In this document: positions 24,708-33,510 of the stretch, piece by piece
Position numbering within the stretch: position 1 is the first letter of the stretch
Layout of the letters: every line of letters begins with the position of its first letter
NCBI GenBank assembly: GCA_964566055.1
Contig: CAZMHI010000020.1
Coordinates: 4,920-68,919, forward strand
DNA from: TMED23 sp964566055
Lineage (GTDB): Bacteria; Pseudomonadota; Alphaproteobacteria; Rhodospirillales; UBA2165
Length of the DNA: 64,000 bases
Direction: 5' to 3'
Notes under the pieces: model-generated
What the model was told of the DNA's origin: nothing
Databases searched by the model: none
What the model saw: only the letters and a program-made list of their open reading frames with translations
Made by a program: the position numbers and the translations under genes

Positions 24708-25337
24708 ATGAAACTTTACTACGATGTCAGCGCCTGCTCGCTGTCGCCCCATATCGTTCTGCGTGAGACTGGTCTCGAATTTGAGCTCGAATGGGTTGAT
24801 TTAAAAACTCTAACGACCGCCAGCGGCGCAGATTTCAGAAAGATCAATCCTAAAGGCTATGTACCGGTCTTAGAATTGGATGATGGGCAGATACTCACCG
24901 AGGGTGCTCCGATGGTGCAATATATCGCTGACCTCGTGCCGGATGCCAATCTCATTCCGCCCATCGGCAGCATTGAGCGCTACCGTGTAGCCGAATGGCT
25001 GAGCTTTACCTCGGCGGAATTGCACCGTGGGTATACACCACTGTTTAATTCTAATCTGCCGGACGATTTGCGCTCAGCTGCTGTCAATAAACTTGAAGGA
25101 CGTTTTGAATATATAACCGAGCATTTGGCTGCCCAGCCTTACTTACTTGGTGATCAATTCACCGTCGCCGATGCCTATTGTTTTACCATTCTCAATTGGG
25201 CAAAATTTGTCGATCTCGATATGAGCGCGTGGCCTACCTTGGTTGCCTACGCCGAGCGCGTCAAAGCGCGGCCGAAAGTACAAGAGGCCATGCAGGCTGA
25301 AATCAAAGATTATCCAGGACCACAACAAAATGGCTGA
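24708..25337 (+). CDS. gst: Glutathione S-transferase, beta class
   Basis: A 209-residue cytoplasmic GST. The N-terminal thioredoxin-like domain opens MKLYYDVSACSLSPHIVLRE, with the Cys10 position of beta-class enzymes. It continues with NPKGYVPVLELDDGQ (cis-Pro of the glutathione site) and LTEGAPMVQYIAD (Glu-Gly/Ala replacing the common E-S). The all-helical domain has PYLLGDQFTVADAYCFTILN, the N-capping box and hydrophobic staple. It would conjugate glutathione to electrophiles; the substrate is unknown. It ends 43 bp before the convergent PAS protein gene. Confidence 0.9.
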   Translation: MKLYYDVSACSLSPHIVLRETGLEFELEWVDLKTLTTASGADFRKINPKGYVPVLELDDGQILTEGAPMVQYIADLVPDANLIPPIGSIERYRVAEWLSFTSAELHRGYTPLFNSNLPDDLRSAAVNKLEGRFEYITEHLAAQPYLLGDQFTVADAYCFTILNWAKFVDLDMSAWPTLVAYAERVKARPKVQEAMQAEIKDYPGPQQNG

Positions 25338-25380
25338 ATATTCCCGAGGGGTATGAGATTAATTTTCCCGGTTAAACTTC

Positions 25381-26637
25381 TTAGCTCACGATCTGATATC
25401 TTTCCGCTTTGCCAAGCTCTTCGTTGAGTTCGTTAATTTCTTTCTTCAGTTCAATCATTTTTAGCTCCCGGCCAACGGCGACTTTATTGAAGGCTTCGGC
25501 TTCCTGCATTTTTAGTTTTACTTCGTTTTCGACATTTTTACGTTCAGAAATATCGTTGTAACTACGAACATATCCGCCGCCTTCTATAGCAGTATGTGAA
25601 ATTTCGAAAGTCCGGCCATCCGGCAACGGGCGCTCCCAAGTCCCCTCGACATTATCGCGCAACAACTGCAACGATTTTTCGATTGAGTCAGAATCGGCAC
25701 CAACTGACTCTAGATAAACCCGCGTATACTCTTCAAAATTTGGGTAGTCTTTGACGCCTTGATCAAACATCTCTTCAAAATAATGATTATGGGCGATGGT
25801 CGTACCTTCGGCATCCACCATAACGATACCTTGCCCGACATTCTCAAGCGTTGCCTCAATTATCTCATTTTGGCGCGCTTGGGTTTCTTCAGCTTCCTTT
25901 TGTTCAGAAATATCAAAAATCCAATTTATGAGACCCTTTTGGCCCTCAAATTCTATTGGAAATAATGAAAACAAAGACCAAAACGTGCTGCCGTCCTTGC
26001 GTTTAACTTCAATTTCGCAGTCCTCGACAAATTTTTCCGTTTCCATTCTTTTAATGAGATTTTCCCGGTCAGCCGGATTGGCATAAGCCTCAATAGTCGG
26101 TGTCTCATAAAAATCTTCTAAATCTTTACACCCTCTCAACTCAAGCATTTTAGAATTACCGTAAATGGCTTTGCCATCAACCGAGATGCCAACGCCAGCG
26201 GGACTGATCTCAAAAATCTCGCGTAGGCGCATTTCATTTTCCCGCAAAATTCGCTCGGCGCGCCGTCTCTCCGTCACATCGATGTAGGTTGATACCTGCC
26301 CGCCTGACTCAACGGGAATAATGCAGATTTCAATAATGGTGCCATCCGGCCGGGTACGTTCCAACTTCCGTTTTTTGAAATGCCGTGCCGGATCGGCCAG
26401 CTCTTTGACCTTGGCCTCAACATCGACATCACCGTAGACGCCGTTTTCGGCATTGTGGCGGATGAAATCTGCCAGCGTATGTCCAACATTGAATGAGTCC
26501 GGCAGACCGAATAGTTCCTTAAATTTTGAATTGAGCGCAATAAATTTGAGATCTCCATCAACCATGGACATACCATGATCTGTATGCTCCAGGGTCGCCT
26601 CCAAAATTTGGCTATGGTGAATATCCTGATCGCCCAT
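25381..26637 (-). CDS. Triple-PAS sensory protein without output domain
   Basis: A 418-residue cytoplasmic protein with three PAS domains. PAS1 spans ~10-110 (ATLEHTDHGMSMVDGDLKF). PAS2 spans ~140-255 (FEISPAGVGISVDGKAIYG; it includes a PAC-like KRKDGSTFWSLFSLFPI). PAS3 spans ~265-375 (ATLENVGQGIVMVDAEGTTI). The end is a coiled coil containing FNKVAVGRELKMIELKKEIN. That linker normally leads into a histidine kinase or GGDEF domain in related proteins, but here the frame stops. The start is ATG 26637 after GGAGGGAGG. The frame could be extended upstream, but only by reading through tRNA-Leu. No partner kinase is nearby. Confidence 0.85.
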   Translation of the reverse strand: MGDQDIHHSQILEATLEHTDHGMSMVDGDLKFIALNSKFKELFGLPDSFNVGHTLADFIRHNAENGVYGDVDVEAKVKELADPARHFKKRKLERTRPDGTIIEICIIPVESGGQVSTYIDVTERRRAERILRENEMRLREIFEISPAGVGISVDGKAIYGNSKMLELRGCKDLEDFYETPTIEAYANPADRENLIKRMETEKFVEDCEIEVKRKDGSTFWSLFSLFPIEFEGQKGLINWIFDISEQKEAEETQARQNEIIEATLENVGQGIVMVDAEGTTIAHNHYFEEMFDQGVKDYPNFEEYTRVYLESVGADSDSIEKSLQLLRDNVEGTWERPLPDGRTFEISHTAIEGGGYVRSYNDISERKNVENEVKLKMQEAEAFNKVAVGRELKMIELKKEINELNEELGKAERYQIVS

Positions 26638-26741
26638 GTTTCCTCCCTCCGAAGTGTATTTTCCGGTGCTAAGGAATTTTTTGTTTTTAAGTATTAACGG
26701 GAGCCTAGCAATTATTGAATAATTTGCCAATTGTCGGGATT

Positions 26742-26828
26742 TGGTGCGGACGAGAAGACTCGAACTTCCACCCTCTTGCGAGGACAGCGACCTCAACGCT
26801 GCGCGTCTACCAGTTCCGCCACGTCCGC
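26742..26828 (-). tRNA. tRNA-Leu (GAG anticodon)
   Basis: An 87-nt class II tRNA with long variable arm. On the complement the acceptor GCGGACG pairs with CGTCCGC, followed by A and encoded CCA. The anticodon stem CAGCG/CGCTG encloses TTGAGGT, giving anticodon GAG. The variable arm is TCCTCGCAAGAGGG and the T arm has GTTCGAGTC. It is transcribed leftward, ~105 bp upstream of the PAS gene start. Confidence 0.96.
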
Positions 26829-27005
26829 ACTTTTTGATCACATTGGCTGGTAACAGCCCGCTAAACGCACCGCAGGCTCCAATGTTGAGGGGTGGGGAAT
26901 AGCAAATCATCTGCCCCTAATCAAGTGATCTCACTTAATTCTCTGGCCCATCAAGTGCCAGAATAGTTGAATATCCTGGCTGAAAGCAATAAACCAGCAG
27001 GTGAG

Positions 27006-27662
27006 ATGGATACAATAACGCAAAATACCGGGCTGGAATGGCAAACCAGCGTTGAGACCGTTGACTATGAGACGGCTCACGCCGCGATGGAAGCGCGTGT
27101 TGCCGGTATTCATGACGGCAGTCAAACGGAACTCCTGTGGTTTCTAGAGCATCCGCCGCTCTATACCGCCGGCACCTCGGCGCGAGCAGAAGACCTACTC
27201 GAGGCTGACCGCTTTCCTGTTCATAAAGTTGGCCGCGGCGGCCAGTATACCTACCATGGGCCAGGTCAACGCGTGGTTTACACCATGCTTGATCTTAAAA
27301 AACGCGGCGGCGATGTCCGGCAATTTGTGCGTGACCTGGAAAGCTGGGTCATCGATAGTCTGGCTGAATTTGGTGTCACCGGTGAGCGCCGGGAGGGCCG
27401 CGTCGGCATTTGGGTTGATCTCGATAACGGCGAGGAAAAGAAAATCGCCGCCATCGGTATTCGGGTTCGCCATTGGATCACCTTTCACGGCATTGCTATT
27501 AATGTAAACCCGGAGCTCGAGCATTTCTCCGGTATCGTGCCCTGCGGCATCGCCGAACATGGCGTCACGTCTTTGCACGATCTCGGAATTGATTGCTCCA
27601 TGGCGGAGGTCGACGCTGTTCTTAAAGCGACGTTTATTCAAAATTTTACAGAAAGTAAGTAG
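27006..27662 (+). CDS. lipB: Octanoyl-[ACP]:protein N-octanoyltransferase
   Basis: LipB transfers octanoate from acyl carrier protein to lipoyl domains of 2-oxoacid dehydrogenases and GcvH. Family motifs are GRGGQYTYHGPGQRVVYTML near residue 75, KIAAIGIRVRHWITFHG near 145 (acid/base Lys) and FSGIVPCGI near 180 with the nucleophilic Cys. At ~218 residues its length is normal. I chose ATG 27006; a 13-residue extension begins with TTG at 26967 and has no ribosome site. The next gene starts 3 bp after the stop, so a degenerate cyclase-like protein is co-transcribed. Confidence 0.94.
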   Translation: MDTITQNTGLEWQTSVETVDYETAHAAMEARVAGIHDGSQTELLWFLEHPPLYTAGTSARAEDLLEADRFPVHKVGRGGQYTYHGPGQRVVYTMLDLKKRGGDVRQFVRDLESWVIDSLAEFGVTGERREGRVGIWVDLDNGEEKKIAAIGIRVRHWITFHGIAINVNPELEHFSGIVPCGIAEHGVTSLHDLGIDCSMAEVDAVLKATFIQNFTESK

Positions 27663-27665
27663 TAG

Positions 27666-28547
27666 ATGAGTGACGACAATAAGAATTTGCGCCAGGAACT
27701 TCAACGCCTTGAAGCGGTGGTCGGAGAGCAAATTACCTGGCTGAAGGATTGGCACCTCAGAATTTTGGGAGCCGCGATGAACGGTGAGTCTGTGATGGCT
27801 GATGACGATGCCATCGATACGCCGTTTCGCAAATGGTATTACAGTCACGGGCAAAATGCCTTTGGTGACAGCCCCGCTTTTCCGGCCTTAGGGTTTAGCC
27901 TGGAGACCATGCGGACACAGGCGCGGCAATTAGCCGAGAAATTAGCCGAGACAAATAAGTTTCCCCCCGTGGAATACAAAGAATTTATGGATGCTGCCGC
28001 CGCCTTCAACGAAACGGTTTTCAAATTGCAGCGGGAAACTTTATTCCAGGTTGCTCAAATTGATGATCTCACCGGCGCCGGTGATGAAAAAGCAATGCGA
28101 GACTATATCGAAGCTGAGCGCGAACGGGTCAAACGGATGGATCAAGAGGCCACCGTCGCGGTCTGTGAGCTCTCCGATTTTACGGGCCAGGATGGAGAGG
28201 CCGTTGAGGCCAACCGGGCCGATGTACTGGTCGAATTCGCCACAACCTTGGCGGCTCAATTGCGGCCTTATGATCAATTATACCGGATCAATAATGATCT
28301 GTTTTTGATTTGCCTGCCCTACACCGACGTAAGCGTAGCTGAGCTTGTGATCAAACGCCTGCATGGCAAAGTCTCCGGCAGCGTACTTAAATTGAAAGAT
28401 GGCACTCTGATCAAATTGCGCACCCATATCGGCATTGCACCCATCGGGGCTGAGGAAAGTGTTGAGACGATCCTCGACCATGCCAATGAAGCTTTGGATC
28501 TTGCCCGAGTAAACGCACTGATGGATGTTTATTCTTGGGAGGGGTAA
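27666..28547 (+). CDS. Degenerate CZB-GGDEF protein related to DgcZ
   Basis: A 293-residue protein with the layout of E. coli DgcZ. An N-terminal four-helix CZB-like domain (about 15-125) is followed by the linker QIDDLTG (131-137) and a GGDEF-fold domain. The diguanylate cyclase site is lost: where DgcZ has RYGGEEF this protein has RINNDLF (207-213), and the metal/substrate Asp-x-x-x-F-K-x-x-N region reads CELSDFTGQDG. By eye the four zinc ligands of the CZB domain (His22, Cys52, His79, His83 in DgcZ) are Gln22, Thr52, Leu79 and Arg83. It should not make c-di-GMP; it may bind a partner or ligand. It follows lipB by 3 bp. Confidence 0.72.
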   Translation: MSDDNKNLRQELQRLEAVVGEQITWLKDWHLRILGAAMNGESVMADDDAIDTPFRKWYYSHGQNAFGDSPAFPALGFSLETMRTQARQLAEKLAETNKFPPVEYKEFMDAAAAFNETVFKLQRETLFQVAQIDDLTGAGDEKAMRDYIEAERERVKRMDQEATVAVCELSDFTGQDGEAVEANRADVLVEFATTLAAQLRPYDQLYRINNDLFLICLPYTDVSVAELVIKRLHGKVSGSVLKLKDGTLIKLRTHIGIAPIGAEESVETILDHANEALDLARVNALMDVYSWEG

Positions 28548-28551
28548 ATAT

Positions 28552-28833
28552 CTATACCGTTGGTAATTGTTTAAAGCCGGAGCTAATATCGCCCTCTTCT
28601 AGCTCAACCAAAACCTGATCGACGCGGGCAGAGCGCGGCCCTTTGTGACATTCTTCAATCATCTGATCGACGTCTGGTGGATCGCCGCTAAAGACTGCCT
28701 CAACTGAGCCATCCCGCCGGTTTCTGACCCAGCCTGACAGGCCCAGAGAATTCGCTGTATCAACTGTCCAGCCACGATACCAGACGCCTTGGACGCGCCC
28801 TTCAATTCTGACGTGAACGGCTTTTGGCGGCAT
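28552..28833 (-). CDS. acyP: Acylphosphatase
   Basis: A 93-residue acylphosphatase that hydrolyses carboxyl-phosphate bonds. The active-site loop GRVQGVWYRGWT (12-23) holds catalytic Arg20, and SGWVRNRRDGSVEAVFSG (33-50) holds Asn38. Length and both catalytic residues are typical. The gene begins 5 bp after the pccA stop, so it is probably the last gene of a pccA-acyP transcript. A functional link could be removal of carboxyphosphate-like side products, but that is speculation. Confidence 0.93.
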   Translation of the reverse strand: MPPKAVHVRIEGRVQGVWYRGWTVDTANSLGLSGWVRNRRDGSVEAVFSGDPPDVDQMIEECHKGPRSARVDQVLVELEEGDISSGFKQLPTV

Positions 28834-28838
28834 CCAAA

Positions 28839-30860
28839 TTACTCTAATTCGAGAATGATCTGGCCGACTTCCAGGCTATCACCGGGTTCGAGATGAATTT
28901 TACCAACCACTCCAGCACGCTCGGCAAACAGCTGATTTTCCATTTTCATTGCTTCCACCACCGCCAGCGCTTCACCGCTTTCTACCTCTTGGCCAACTTC
29001 AACTTCAACCGAAACCAGCAGCCCCGGCATCGGCGAGATCAATTGCTTCGAAGTATCAGCCGCCTTCTTAGCCGGCATCCGGTTGAGCAATTCAGCAGCA
29101 AAGGATGACATGATACGTATTTCACCCTGGTAGCCGGCATGGCGGACTCTAAATCCAGTATTGGTCCGCTCAACCTGCATGCATATTTCTTCGTCATTAA
29201 CTTGGCCGGTGAACAGCGAACGGCCAGGCCGCCAATCGGAATCTATGACATAGTTTTTGCCGCCGGCGTGGATTTCTACCTTCTGATTGTCTGAGACCGC
29301 AATTCGAATGGGGTGGCTCTCTCCATTGACGATTGCCATCCACTCATCGCCATAAGCAAATTGCTCACGCGACAAGGTGGTGCCTGACACCGCCCGCCCT
29401 GTAATTTGATTGTTCCGCTCAACTTCCCGGCGGTGCATCATGGCAGCAATAGCGGCGAGCATACCAAAATCCTCATGCGCGGTTTCTTCCGGAATAAAAC
29501 GCTCGCCGAATTCCTCAGCAATAAAGTTCGTTGTCAGAGCGCCTTCGATAAAGCGCGGGTGAGCCATCACCGCCGATAAAAATCCCAGATTGTTGCCAAC
29601 GCCTCTGACATAATATTCTTCAAGTGCGCGCTGCATATGCTTGATGGCTTCCTCCCGAGATTCACCATTAGTAATGAGCTTGGCGATCATCGGATCATAG
29701 AAGCGGGTAATCTCGTCGCCTTCATTGACGCCGCCATCAACGCGGACGTTCTTGCTGGTGCCAAATACGCCGGTTACCGGTTCACGATATTCGACCAGCC
29801 GGCCAATTGCCGGCAGGAACCCCTTTGTCGGATCTTCGGCATAAAGGCGTGATTCCATCGCCCAGCCATTTATCTCAACATCGTCCTGGCTGAATTCGAG
29901 TTCTTCACCCGCTGCCACTTTGATCATCTGCTCAACCAGATCAAGACCGGTAATGAGCTCCGTCACCGGATGCTCAACCTGAAGCCGCGTGTTCATTTCG
30001 AGAAAATAAAAATTCTTGTCGGCATCAACAATAAACTCAACCGTACCAGCGGATTGATAGTTAACCGCCTTAGCAAGTGCGACCGCTTGCGCACCCATTT
30101 CTGCCCGCATCGCCTCATCGACGAACGGGCTCGGTGCTTCTTCAATTACTTTCTGATGGCGGCGCTGGATTGAACACTCCCGCTCACCAAGGTGAACGCA
30201 ATTGCCGTGGCTGTCGGCCAACACTTGAATTTCAATATGGCGCGGATTGGTGATGAATTTCTCGACAAAGACCCGGCCATCACCGAAGCTGCTTTCAGCT
30301 TCTGCGGTTGAGGCGCGCAGACCTTCTTCGATATCAGCCTCTTTTTCAACCATCCGCATACCTTTACCGCCGCCACCGGCGGAGGCTTTAAGAATGACTG
30401 GATAGCCAATTTTTTTAGCAATTTTTTTTGCGTCCGCAGCACTTTTAACCGGTTCGGCATGACCCGGCACGGTCGGCACTCCAGCCTTTTCAGCAAACAA
30501 TTTCGACTCGATTTTATCGCCCATCACCCTCATAGCGTCCGGCTTCGGGCCGATAAAAGTAATGCCGGCAGCATCGAGTCGTTCGGCAAATTCGGGATTT
30601 TCGGACAGGAAGCCATAGCCCGGATGGACCGCATCAGCACCGCTTTCCTCGATTGCTTCCATGATGGCATCAATGCGCAGGTAGCTTTCAGCTGCCATCG
30701 GCGGGCCGATAAATACTGCGTCACTGGCCATATCAACATGCAGCGCATTTTGATCGGCTTCGGAGAAAACCGCGACGGTTTTGATACCTAATTGTCGGGC
30801 GGTGCGGATAACGCGGCAGGCAATTTCGCCACGATTAGCTATGAGGATCGTATTAAACAT
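28839..30860 (-). CDS. pccA: Propionyl-CoA (acyl-CoA) carboxylase alpha subunit, biotin carboxylase and carrier
   Basis: PccA carboxylates its own biotin using ATP and bicarbonate. This 673-residue protein has the biotin-carboxylase N-domain (ILIANRGEIACRVIRTARQL at 5-24), the ATP-grasp glycine loop KASAGGGGKGMRMV near 160-173, and catalytic segments FLEMNTRLQVEHPVTE near 285-300. A linker domain follows, and the C-terminal biotinyl domain has the lysine in VEAMKMENQ near residue 640. The matching carboxyltransferase pccB lies 23 kb away (54029-55561) on the same strand. The product, methylmalonyl-CoA, would enter the TCA cycle via succinyl-CoA. Other acyl-CoA substrates are possible. Confidence 0.94.
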   Translation of the reverse strand: MFNTILIANRGEIACRVIRTARQLGIKTVAVFSEADQNALHVDMASDAVFIGPPMAAESYLRIDAIMEAIEESGADAVHPGYGFLSENPEFAERLDAAGITFIGPKPDAMRVMGDKIESKLFAEKAGVPTVPGHAEPVKSAADAKKIAKKIGYPVILKASAGGGGKGMRMVEKEADIEEGLRASTAEAESSFGDGRVFVEKFITNPRHIEIQVLADSHGNCVHLGERECSIQRRHQKVIEEAPSPFVDEAMRAEMGAQAVALAKAVNYQSAGTVEFIVDADKNFYFLEMNTRLQVEHPVTELITGLDLVEQMIKVAAGEELEFSQDDVEINGWAMESRLYAEDPTKGFLPAIGRLVEYREPVTGVFGTSKNVRVDGGVNEGDEITRFYDPMIAKLITNGESREEAIKHMQRALEEYYVRGVGNNLGFLSAVMAHPRFIEGALTTNFIAEEFGERFIPEETAHEDFGMLAAIAAMMHRREVERNNQITGRAVSGTTLSREQFAYGDEWMAIVNGESHPIRIAVSDNQKVEIHAGGKNYVIDSDWRPGRSLFTGQVNDEEICMQVERTNTGFRVRHAGYQGEIRIMSSFAAELLNRMPAKKAADTSKQLISPMPGLLVSVEVEVGQEVESGEALAVVEAMKMENQLFAERAGVVGKIHLEPGDSLEVGQIILELE

Positions 30861-31113
30861 TTAGTACCTGTAGGCAGATAGAGACTGCCAAATTACAAAA
30901 AACCCTGTCTTTTTACTATCTGACAGTATCTTGAAGGAAACGTTAATTATGCTAAGCCTCTGATAAAAAACGATTTTATTTAAGTGCCAGGCTAGTAATT
31001 TCTGAATCTGGTGATAATAGCATCGCCCTGTTAATACAAGTGATATTTTGTCCACATTATTACAATTCGCCAGATGTAAAATTGCTTACAAATTTGCATA
31101 ATTAACTACAAAA

Positions 31114-31965
31114 TTAAAACTCATCTCCAAATGAGCGGCGGCGTTGCAACCGGCGCTCACCAACATCGCAGCCAGGCGGGTATAATAGTGAAACATTTTT
31201 CATCAGCGACTGCGATCTTTTTGATTTGGCCCGCCAATTGTCAGATTTAATGCCGGCAATCTCAAATATCATTTTGCGGCGAATAGCGCGGGCGAAATCT
31301 TTAAAACTGTGAGCAACAACTAAAAAAGCGCCGGGGCCACCAATCACACAAGCCGCATAATATTTATCCAGATCAGCAATTTGATGCCGGCCAGAAGGCT
31401 GCAGGCGGTCATTTATTATCGGCAAGCCATTGATGGTGATGCCACGTTTGACGGCAGCATCGCGAGCTTTGGTGACCAAAGTACCGGTATTGTTAGGACC
31501 ATCACCGGAGATATCCAAGATACGCCGCGTTCCCTGATAACTATTATTGAAAAACTTCGGCACCACATATTTAATAACATCACTGATCGAGGTCCAGGGC
31601 CCGGTATCTATTGGAGCTGCCTTCAGTTTTTTGGCAAAAGCCTCCGCCGTAGCCTGGTCTTTGATCACTGTCCAGTCGACAACTTCAGTTTGGTAACCAT
31701 CCCCTGCCCACTCAATATAAGTAACCGCGATTTTACCGAGAAAACCGGTCTGTATAACTTTGACGAATTCAGGGCTCTTAATGACTTGGATATAACCATC
31801 CCGTTGAAGCTCGGCTTCCTGCCAATCAACACTGCCCGAGACATCAATGGCGAGAACGAGTTCAACATCAACCGGCACTAACTCAGCTGCGAGTGGTAGA
31901 GGCAGGAGCGCCGCAGCCAAACCGGTAAAAGCAAAAGCCAGCGAAGTTCTAATCCGATCAAACAT
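31114..31965 (-). CDS. DUF1194 secreted von Willebrand A-like protein, copy 1
   Basis: A 283-residue protein. A signal peptide (FAFTGLAAALLPLPLAAEL) ends near residue 25. The DUF1194 domain follows: a von Willebrand A-like fold with MIDAS-type start LAIDVSGSVDWQEAELQRDG (about 34-53), then RRILDISGDGPNN near 140-152 and GITINGLPIINDR near 168. D-x-S-x-S is intact, so a metal could be bound. Function is unknown; the family is widespread in alphaproteobacteria. I chose ATG 31965 since the longer frame opens with TTG at 32007. A second copy is at 40038-40871. Confidence 0.85.
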   Translation of the reverse strand: MFDRIRTSLAFAFTGLAAALLPLPLAAELVPVDVELVLAIDVSGSVDWQEAELQRDGYIQVIKSPEFVKVIQTGFLGKIAVTYIEWAGDGYQTEVVDWTVIKDQATAEAFAKKLKAAPIDTGPWTSISDVIKYVVPKFFNNSYQGTRRILDISGDGPNNTGTLVTKARDAAVKRGITINGLPIINDRLQPSGRHQIADLDKYYAACVIGGPGAFLVVAHSFKDFARAIRRKMIFEIAGIKSDNWRAKSKRSQSLMKNVSLLYPPGCDVGERRLQRRRSFGDEF

Positions 31966-32029
31966 CGGAGAATTACACTCCGAATTGGAGCTCAGGACAA
32001 GAGCCAAGGACGAAAGATGGTGAAACTAT

Positions 32030-33025
32030 TTATGGTTTGGGCAATCTCGGTGGAACACTGCGTTTATCGAGGATGGGATCAATATTAGGTAAATCGTCAA
32101 ACCCGCCGTTCTTGATTTCCGAATTGCGTCGTTGCCGATAGAGGCTGCGCATGGCGCCATAAAAATCGAGTGAACTGTCACGTAACTCGTCAATCTGATC
32201 CACAAATGCTGCGTAGCTGGTAAAGCCGCGTGCGCCCAATATTGCATAGCCGATTTCTTCTCGGTCCGTATTGTCGAGATAGTAGCCGAGGGGGTCGAAG
32301 TAAGGGTCGACCAATAATTTACCAAGCGCATCACGCGGATTGGAAGGACCAAAGACCGGCAACACTAGATAGAACCCCTCGCCTAGCCCCCACACGGCCA
32401 AAGTTTGACCAAAATCCTCATTGTGTTCTTCATAGCCCATATTCTTGGCGATATCGATGAACCCGAGAATACCGGCAGTGGAATTAATCAGCATGCGCAT
32501 GGTGGTGGCATAACCGCGTTTGAGTTCGCCCTGAAGCAGATCATTTGCCAAGACGACCGGACCATTTAGATTGCTGAGAAAATTCCTTATCGCCTCTCGA
32601 GCAGGGTCCGGAAGCGCGGCATTGTAGCCCCGCGCCAATGGTCCGATTAGATATTTAGCGAGCACTTCATTGAAACCGAACATGACGCGGTTAAAAGGCT
32701 CAAGCGGGTCATTAACATCTTCAACTGCAGCTTCGACACCAGGTCCAAGGTCATCCAAATCAAGATCATCGTTTTGATTTTTCGACGGTGGCGTTGAAGT
32801 TGCCGGCACTGGTTGTTGCGGCTGGCGCTGAAGTTGAGGTTGCGGTTGTGGCTGAATTTGCGGCCTGGCAAAAGGATGCGGCTCATTCAACAGCCGGTCC
32901 ATATTATAGATCGACTGCGCCGCCTCCACGTGCGGAGCAGCACCGATCATCACTGCTAATAATGCAGCGAATGAAACAATAGTAAGCTTCCTGAATTCCC
33001 AGGTGAATATTGCAGGTCTTTTCAT
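32030..33025 (-). CDS. mlaA: MlaA/VacJ-family outer-membrane lipid-asymmetry protein
   Basis: A 331-residue MlaA homolog. MlaA removes misplaced phospholipids from the outer leaflet of the outer membrane for the Mla pathway. The domain begins DPLEPFNRVMFGFNEVLAKY near residue 107, then INSTAGILGFIDIAKNMGY, EDFGQTLAVWGLGEGFYLVL (cut at 20) and GPSNPRDALGKLLVDPYFDP. The N-terminal signal ends AAPHVEA without a lipobox cysteine, unlike typical MlaA. Between signal and domain there is a low-complexity P/Q tract (about 55-80) and an acidic stretch DDLDLDDLGPG. No other mla genes are in the window. Confidence 0.9.
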   Translation of the reverse strand: MKRPAIFTWEFRKLTIVSFAALLAVMIGAAPHVEAAQSIYNMDRLLNEPHPFARPQIQPQPQPQLQRQPQQPVPATSTPPSKNQNDDLDLDDLGPGVEAAVEDVNDPLEPFNRVMFGFNEVLAKYLIGPLARGYNAALPDPAREAIRNFLSNLNGPVVLANDLLQGELKRGYATTMRMLINSTAGILGFIDIAKNMGYEEHNEDFGQTLAVWGLGEGFYLVLPVFGPSNPRDALGKLLVDPYFDPLGYYLDNTDREEIGYAILGARGFTSYAAFVDQIDELRDSSLDFYGAMRSLYRQRRNSEIKNGGFDDLPNIDPILDKRSVPPRLPKP

Positions 33026-33162
33026 TAATCGCCTAATTGGAGCGCTCTAATGGAGTGGCTCTAGTTATTACCCATGTATAATACCTGGGCAAACCATAGC
33101 GATTTTCAACCCTTATTCAAGGAAATCAAATGCTTATGTAGCGTACTAAATTGATTAAACTG

Positions 33163-33510
33163 TTAGATTTTGGTGCCTTGGGCAAACACCGAGAGATTTT
33201 CCCAATCTTCGCCAGCCGCCATAAAACAAGCATAGCCCGATGGCATGGTGACAATCATGGTCCAGGATCCATTTCGGGCAGCAAAAACTTCGACAACGCC
33301 ACCACCTTGTGTCATGCCGGTCGCAACAGGTTTCTCGGAATAACGGTCACCCAGAATATTTGCGATTGTTTTGCGCTCCCCACAATTGGCTTGTGCCGCC
33401 GCCGGCGAGGTTGCGAATTGCGAAACCATAAATAGCGCAGCAAATATGGCTCCGGAAATACCTAATTTGATTTTACAGATATGCTTTAGATCAGGTTTCA
33501 TAGCATTCAC
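33163..33510 (-). CDS. Small secreted protein of unknown function
   Basis: A 115-residue protein with a Sec signal peptide (ISGAIFAALFMVSQFATSPAAAQA) ending near residue 41. The mature ~75 residues contain NCGERKTIANILGDRYSEKP, then GGGVVEVFAARNGSWTMIVT and GYACFMAAGEDWE. The two cysteines could pair. I recognise the general pattern (N-C-G-x-R, then G-S-W-T-x-I-V-T, then C-x-M/A-A-G) from small conserved alphaproteobacterial exported proteins, but no function is known to me. It starts with ATG after AGGGGTG. Confidence 0.7.
   Translation of the reverse strand: MNAMKPDLKHICKIKLGISGAIFAALFMVSQFATSPAAAQANCGERKTIANILGDRYSEKPVATGMTQGGGVVEVFAARNGSWTMIVTMPSGYACFMAAGEDWENLSVFAQGTKI

Noticed and set aside
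26638..26910. N-terminal extension of the PAS protein (reads CGRGGTGRRAALRS)
   Set aside because: This is the translation of tRNA-Leu; the strong ribosome site lies before ATG 26637.
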